Shown in pieces: positions 57,854-64,000 of a stretch of 64,000 bases of DNA. The position numbers and the translations under genes were made by a program. This DNA is from Miscanthus floridulus. Its lineage: Eukaryota; Streptophyta; Magnoliopsida; Poales; Poaceae. The notes below the pieces were generated by a model that was not told the DNA's origin, searched no databases, and saw nothing but the letters and a program-made list of their open reading frames with translations. Numbering within the stretch: position 1 is the stretch's first letter; each line of letters starts with the position of its first letter. The DNA lies in the NCBI RefSeq assembly GCF_019320115.1, contig NC_089587.1:81942162-82006161 (forward strand). Direction: 5' to 3'.

Positions 57854-59839
57854 ATGGACGGGGCGCCGGAGCTTGCTGCCGCTAAGAATGTCTTGGAGGA
57901 ACAAAAGGCCTCCCATCGGCGGCAAGAGTCTTCTGCGTCAATGCTGGACAAGGGTCCTTCCAGTGTTTGCTCAGACTGCGGTGTCCTGGACGAGCCGCCA
58001 ACCCCGCACGGCGATTCTGGGGAAGTGAAGGATATCCAGAGCTTGGACTGCAGTGGTGGTAATCAGGAGAAGAATACGTCGCAGAAGAGCAGCATGAGTG
58101 AGAGCTTTGCTTCTGCCAAGGCCAGCGATGGGGCCAACAGCCTGAGGAAGACCAGCGGCAGTGCTAAGATCAGCGACCGGGCTGATTTTCCAGAGAGTGG
58201 AAAGAGTAGCATGTGCCGCCCGAGCGCGGGCAGCAACATCAGCGATGAGAGCTCGTGCAGCAGCATGAGCAGCAGCACGACGAAGCCGCACAAGGGGAGT
58301 GATTCTAGGTGGGAAGCCATCCGAGTGATAAGGTCGAGGGATGGCATCTTGGGTTTGAGCCACTTTAGGCTGCTTAAGAAGCTGGGCTGTGGTGATATTG
58401 GCAGCGTGTACCTCTCTGAATTGAATGGCACGAAGAGTTACTTTGCCATGAAGGTCATGGACAAAGGGTCATTGGCGAGCCGGAAGAAGCTTCTTCGAGC
58501 GCAGACAGAGCGGGAGATACTGCAATCTTTGGACCATCCGTTTCTTCCTACACTGTATACCCACTTCGAGACAGATAAATTCTCATGTTTGGTGATGGAG
58601 TTCTGTCCAGGAGGGGACCTGCACACCCTTCGACAAAGGCAGCCTGGAAAATACTTTTCAGAGCAAGCAGCCAAGTATGTTTCAACTCTTAAAATTACAG
58701 TACTTGTATATATATTGCAAATATTAATTTTCTTTTGAAGTTTACTAGTCCTATATTGATTATTTTTCTTTGCTGCTTCCATTTTCTCCTTTTCTGTTAG
58801 TACTGTCCAGTGTAGTAGCTTGATCATATTTAATTATCCTCGCATTCGCCTCTGAATGTATCCCTTACTTTGAGCTTGTATTGTAGTATATTTTTACTGT
58901 TACATATAATCCAACACCTCAGATCATACTACAAATATGCTCATAGTCATTTCCTCAAGGTTCTATGTAGCTGAAGTTCTCCTCGCACTGGAGTACCTGC
59001 ATATGCTTGGGATTATATACCGTGATCTGAAGCCGGAGAACGTCCTTGTTCGGGAGGATGGGCACATCATGCTCTCTGATTTTGACCTCTCACTTCGTTG
59101 TGACGTAAGCCCTACTGTTGTCAAGTCTGCCAACCCTGGACCAGATGCACTGCAGAGGAGCAACCAAGCATACTGTGTGCAGCCTGCTTGTATCGAGCCA
59201 TCCTGCATCCAGCCCGCGTGTGTTGCTCCGACTACTTGCTTTGGTCCCCGTTTTTTCTCCTCCAAATCCAAGTCCAAGAAGGAGAAGAAGCCAAAGCCGA
59301 AGCCTGAGATTGTCAACCAAGTTAGCCCGCTGCCCGAGCTCATTGCGGAGCCGACCGATGCTCGCTCTATGTCATTTGTTGGCACCCATGAGTACTTGGC
59401 ACCAGAAATAATCAAGGGAGAAGGCCATGGCAGTGCTGTGGATTGGTGGACCTTTGGTATATTCCTTTACGAGCTCCTATTTGGTAAGACCCCTTTCAAG
59501 GGGTCAGGAAACCGGGCTACACTCTTCAACGTTGTTGGTCAGCCCCTGCGGTTCCCAGAGTCCCCAATTGTGAGTTTCTCAGCTAGGGACTTGATAAGAG
59601 GATTGCTGGTCAAAGACCCGCAGCATCGTCTTGGCTACAAACGAGGGACTACAGAGATCAAGCAGCACCCGTTCTTTGAGGGCATGAATTGGGCGTTGAT
59701 ACGGTGTGCAAGCCCTCCAGATGTACCAAAGCCTGTTGAGCTGGATCGCCCACCGAAGCCGGCCCCAGCTAACGATAGGGTTGCTCCAGCCGCCAACCAG
59801 AAGGGCCCAGATAACTTTCTGGAGTTTGAATTCTTCTAG
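57854..59839 (+). CDS. AGC-VIII protein kinase (D6PK/G11A type)
   Basis: Exons 57854-58674 and 58960-59839 (intron GTATGT...CTCAAG, splitting a Lys codon) encode 566 residues. A Ser-rich N-terminal part ends with a basic [13 protein letters not shown]. The kinase domain starts [20 protein letters not shown] (Gly loop 178-183), with catalytic Lys 200 (FAMKVMD), YRDLKPEN (Asp 296) and DFD at 314-316, the AGC-VIII hallmark in place of DFG. An insertion of about 95 residues before GTHEYLAPE contains a Cys-rich run ([11 protein letters not shown]) and a basic run ([14 protein letters not shown]), which in relatives targets the plasma membrane. Ser 412 in SFVGT is the expected PDK1 site, and the protein ends in FEFF, a PDK1-docking end. 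Relatives phosphorylate PIN auxin exporters. No defects; likely functional. The exact subfamily is not certain. Confidence 0.95.
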
Positions 59840-61621
59840 AGTAGTTTTCCTTTCAGTTTTGTAATGTGGGTCAGTGCATGCAAGCTGGTGTATGAAAGGA
59901 GGAAGATCAGTTCGGAGGCGTATACTGTGATGACTGGTGATGCTCTGTTGTAAGCTGTAGCTCTATTTCAAGTAGCTCTTCTTCTTTTTTCCCTCACCGT
60001 TGAACTGCTAATGACCCAATTTATACCGGGTCAATGTTGAAATTTTAAGAAAATCTTGTGGTGCTTAAAGAACACAGGGGAATACTTTCACCCTGGCATT
60101 GTAAATCCTGTTTGATTTGGCATATCAATTGCAACTGAATTTCTTTTCTTGAGCTTGTCTGATACTACATAGACACTTGATAGTTCTTGTTTCTTGTAAT
60201 CTTTTATGTGAAATCCAAATCATGCATGTCTGGTTGCTGCAGTCTATTGGCTGGAATGAGAGAGAGCTGCGATTATAACCAGCATCTGAACTCAACTATT
60301 TGATTGGTCTATTTCCATGTGTTCGATTGATGCAGATGGCATCTGTGTGAGAAATAGAGCATGTATAAAACTGGGAAGGAAAATGGCACAGACGTTTTTT
60401 TTTTGGAAGATGCTCAGGTGTACCGATGAACAGATCCAAAGTTAGCAGCTATGTTGAACAAGGTGGTGACGAACCAACTCTGTACAGGAATCCGCAAACT
60501 GGAAACACCGTAACTTTGTTATTATGAAACTCGAGCGCAAGCGGGGCAAGTAATGCTGTTCAAGAAAAATTCTCTCAAACATAAGTATAATAATTATGTG
60601 TAACATTGTGGGAATTACGCAGTTAGCAATTTGAAAACTGTTAACTGAAACAGCTTTGCGTATATAACAAAGAACATGCCAAGATATACCATCATCATGG
60701 CACAGTTGAAGATTTCAACGAACAACAAGAAGAAGAGGAATTCTGGTTTGGTTGAAGACGAAGGAGGCGATGGGACGACGACATTGTTGTCGTATATATA
60801 TCTTCTTCTAGTCGGACTATAAAAATGACAACCGATCCAATTTTGTTTCCTCATCACGGTGGTGGGCCGACCGGATCGGGTCCCTTTTAGGCGTAAACGG
60901 TCTGGGCCTCCATGAGGTAGTGCTAGTGGCCCAACGCAGTATCCCAATTCTTTCCATCCCCTGCCCCCGTTTCAATTTGGGTTTCAAGTCCTCGCGGCAT
61001 TGCCGGCTTGCCGCGGTGCAGCGTGGGCCGCGTGCCACATGCCCAGTTATTTATTTGAGGTCCATGAGCCAAGAGGGCCACAGAATCTGCAGTGAAACGC
61101 GGGATGAATAGTCGCATCTGCGTGTGCATGCTCAATCGCCTTATGATTTAATCTCCTTATTTTGCTCCTTTCTTTCCTTTTTTTTAAGACTAGTATTCAG
61201 AAAGGAGAGAGCAACCGTATGCTTTTTCCGAGGTCAAATAGATGGTTGTTTATAGGGGGTGAGTACTTGCGCTATCAGACCCGATCTGGCTAGTCAACTA
61301 AGCTAGAGTAGACAAAGAAAAAGAGTAGACAAAGCCTGGTTCCCGCGATGCAAAAGCCTGGTTCGGCGAGGATGGCTCCTCGGCGACGAGGCCGCGTTGG
61401 CGAGGAACCCTCTCGATGAGGACAATGCGTCGACAAGGGGTAGAAGCGAAGGTGGGACTTGGGGGTGCTGAGAAGACATCATACAACTATGTAGCCAAGC
61501 CTGATCAGCTAGGAATGCTCACCCCTCGCATTTCCAGCAAGCCTAGCCTGGGATGGTCGGTGGCTTACCTAGCTAGGCCAGGCCTCAGGCTCTAAACAAA
61601 AAACCAAACAAGACGCCCTAT
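59840..61621. other. Kinase 3' UTR and intergenic region
   Basis: 3' UTR features extend to about 60150. Beyond it lie AT-rich sequence and a GC-rich stretch (60830-61060) without a recognised gene. The minus ORF 60615-60947 contains a hydrophobic stretch but no family resemblance. Confidence 0.45.
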
Positions 61622-61729
61622 TTCTTTGGCTTATAAGCCGTACTTTTTCAACCAACGAACAATATTTTTCTCTTACAACAAATCAGCCAACAGTACTTTC
61701 AGTCATGGTTTATCAGCCAAGCGAACAAG
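61622..61729. mobile_element. hAT-like MITE of the CCAAGCGAAC family
   Basis: The segment ttggcttataagccgtactt ... ggtttatcagccaagcgaac shares the whole body (accaacgaacaatatttttctc, caacaaatcagccaacagtac) with the element at 63811-63916. Its left end is shortened. Confidence 0.8.
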
Positions 61730-61993
61730 GCAATAGTATTAATTGTTGGAGCCTAGGCAAGAGGTAGACTGAAAAACCAAACACACCTCTAGTGTATGCC
61801 GCATCACCGCACACAACGGCGATGCCGTGCCCCACCCTCCTCTCACCTCTCGCTACAGGAGTGACGAATGAACGAACCATACAAATAGATATACCCCTTT
61901 GATACAACAATGGTTTTTAAATTCTGCGCCCCACGTTTAAATAGGTCGCATGGTCGATCCGATCGTTCCATTTTATTATAAACGTTTCATTAC

Positions 61994-62345
61994 TATAGGG
62001 GTATTTAGTTCTTTAGTCGCTCCTAAAATTTATGTCACATCAAATATTTAGATACTACTAAGGAGCATTAAATATAGATTAATTACAAAACCAATTACAT
62101 AGATGGAAGTTAATTTGCGAGGCGAATTTTTAAGCCTAATTAATATGTCATCAGAACATGTTTACTGTAGCACCACGTTGTCAAATCATGGACTAATTAG
62201 ACTTAAAAGATTCGTCTCATAAATTAGTCGCAAGTTGTGTAATTAGTTTCGTAATTAGTCTATATTTAATACTTCATGTATGTGTCTAAATATTCGATGT
62301 GATAGGAATTTTAGTAGGTCACGTAGAAACCAAACAAGTCCTATA
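61994..62345. mobile_element. Large Tourist-like MITE
   Basis: Ends ataggggtatttagtt and accaaacaagtcctat are imperfect inverted repeats. The interior contains both orientations of the grass MITE phrase agacgaat/attcgtctcataaatta and ...gaggcgaatttttaagcct. About 350 bp, no ORF. Confidence 0.7.
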
Positions 62346-62632
62346 TTTGCCAATGCCAAGAATAAAATAATATAGACTGTGTTTGCTACCGGGCACTGTC
62401 GCCAAGAAACAACTAACCACTGCTTCCCGTTTTCCCCTCGGGCCATGCCCATGGATGTCTTTTTCTAAGACAAATGGACTGACAAGTGGCAAAGCAAAGC
62501 CAGTGGATGTGAGCGAGCCATGGCATATTTGACATTGCAAGAGTCACGGTTAGCTAGCTCATGGCATATTTGGCATTGTCGTTGCCACATTCTTGGTGTA
62601 GACGCCTAGTCAGCTGAGCGTCACTAGAGTTT

Positions 62633-62739
62633 CCTGCAGGCTTTCACATTCAGCTGATGAGAGAGAGAGAGAGAGTTTTCTGCAGGGTTTTTTTTTTTGG
62701 AAAAGGTTTTTTTCTGCAGGCTTTCACATTCAGCTGATG
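62633..62739. repeat. Direct repeat of 27 bp, 80 bp apart, with (GA)n and poly-T
   Basis: ctgcaggctttcacattcagctgatg occurs at about 62634 and 62714. A (GA) run (62659-62675) and a run of T with ggaaaagg lie between the copies, suggesting a local tandem duplication. Confidence 0.8.
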
Positions 62740-63017
62740 CGAGTCTCATCTGAATCTGTGACTAGCTAGCTATTGTTGAGCCAAAAAGAGAGCTAGGGGA
62801 CCCAAACCAAACCAAAATATGCTGGCTCAAGGATGAAGAAACAGAGTCACGTGCCGAGGCCAGTAGTAGCCAGTTGGCAGTGGCATGGCCGACGTGTGGT
62901 CACTCACTCTGAAGGATCCGTGACAGCCGTACGCGTAGTACCAGCGTACTTACCGGCTGCATGCATTGCATGCTGCTGCACCGACGCAATGCTGCAGTGT
63001 TCTTATTTTGCTGTTGT

Positions 63018-63276
63018 ACTCCGTTGCAAAGAATGTAATTTTAGCACGGTATCATGATTTAGTATCTTAAGTTAAGTTTGATCAGTTATAAATAAAAATG
63101 TATTAATATTTATTATATCATATGAATATCATTAGATTAATTACAAAATTTATTTTCATACTAAATTATTTTGGAGCCGTAAATGTGAATAGTATTTACT
63201 GAAAATTTAGTTAAACGTGAACTACTTTTATCGGCGCGTAACCCATAGTTGTATTCTTTTCTAGACGGAGTGAGTA
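63018..63276. mobile_element. Stowaway-like MITE
   Basis: 259 bp from tactccgttgcaaagaatgtaa to tattcttttctagacggagtgagta. Both ends are TA-bounded and broadly inverted. It shares its body with 53402-53636, showing a small family in the window. Confidence 0.85.
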
Positions 63277-63810
63277 CAAAACTCAACTTCACCTCAAAGA
63301 CTATACTATATTATTTTCATGCTTTGGATCCAGTGCACTGTGCACAGCTGTGCCCCCCGTCGTCCCCGGCAGAAAGAATCGTGGAATACGCATGCATGCG
63401 TTGCTACTTGCTTGCTAGCGAGTGCGAGTACGTTAGTTCACAAGGAGAACCAACCAGCTAGCTAAAAACTTGTGGCTTCAATTAATTTCTTGCGATTCGA
63501 CACGTCCTCTCATTTTTTGTTGCCGAACCAGTAATAGCTAGGCAACTATAAGGAGAAAATAAAGTAGCTCTTGGACTTGTCATCAGTTGCCACCCTTGCT
63601 ATCAAAGTATCATCATCAATGAAGTCCTCTCCTAGCTCTGAATTCTCTTTGATTGAGCCTAATGTATGTATAGTACTCCAACTAGATAATACTCCGTACC
63701 CACCGAGGTTTGCAGCAAATGGGAATCTGTTCGTACCCATATAGACCGTAGCAGCGCCTAGTAGCCTATACCAGTGCAAATGCATGCTCTACCATGCATG
63801 CTTTCGCCCC

Positions 63811-63916
63811 GTTCGCTTGGCTTATAAGTCGTACTTTTCAGCCAACGAATAATATTTTTCTCTCACAACAAATCAATCAATAGTACTTTCAGCCATGGCT
63901 TATCAGCCAAGCGAAC
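63811..63916. mobile_element. hAT-like MITE (GTTCGCTTGG termini)
   Basis: Terminal inverted repeats GTTCGCTTGGCTTATAAG and CTTATCAGCCAAGCGAAC (one mismatch) enclose an AT-rich body. It matches 61622-61729. Confidence 0.88.
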
Positions 63917-64000
63917 ATGGCATTGGTGTCACAACAGTCCGGCAGCAGCAAATTAGAGCAACCAATCACACTCAGAAGGTTCTTCATCATCAGATCAAGG

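Noticed and set aside
60615..60947. 110-residue minus ORF with a strong hydrophobic stretch
   Set aside because: No TATA box, homology or supporting start context was seen. The plus strand has a similar short ORF from 60713, so neither is favoured.

Overview
This is nuclear DNA from a grass (Poaceae, probably panicoid; the clade is an inference from transposon style and GC-rich first exons). Plant genes with introns (an AGC-VIII kinase, an INCENP-like gene, histone H2B with the classic plant histone promoter elements) sit in nested LTR retrotransposons, an RTE-type LINE and many MITEs. No bacterial features, CRISPR array, rRNA or tRNA gene was seen.

Layout. 1-16506 is a nest: an old LTR element with a gag/transposase-like ORF (661-1824, resuming at 14245-14259, 3' LTR 14856-16506) was invaded by a complete but dead Ty3/gypsy chromovirus of Tekay/Del type on the minus strand (1825-14239, two LTRs of about 3.0 kb, PBS, PPT, gag, protease, RT, RNase H, integrase with chromodomain). 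16507-26150 is a gene island: two paralogous 71-residue secreted peptides, a secreted Lys/Ala-rich repeat protein, and histone H2B. 26150-41004 is a second transposon block: MITEs, a Tekay-like LTR remnant holding two solo copia-type LTRs with perfect 5-bp target duplications, then the 3' half of a Tat-lineage gypsy element with an integrase remnant, an antisense ORF and a 474-bp LTR. 41764-50038 is an INCENP-like (WYRD-type) gene with internal repeats, broken by stops, frameshifts and a LINE. 56457-59839 is an intact AGC-VIII (D6PK/G11A-type) kinase with a leader intron and a short uORF. The rest is intergenic DNA with MITEs.

Most notable: (i) the chromovirus carries an extra acidic ORF upstream of gag whose first residues read MARTKQTPRK, almost the histone H3 tail, in an element whose integrase also has a chromodomain; (ii) three related copia-type LTRs carry unrelated short repeat arrays at the same place, just upstream of the promoter; (iii) the INCENP-like gene has its N-terminal motif in triplicate and a central module in three to four copies; (iv) the chromovirus gag has eight amber codons in one frame, apparently at former CAG codons, as expected from deamination of CHG-methylated cytosine.
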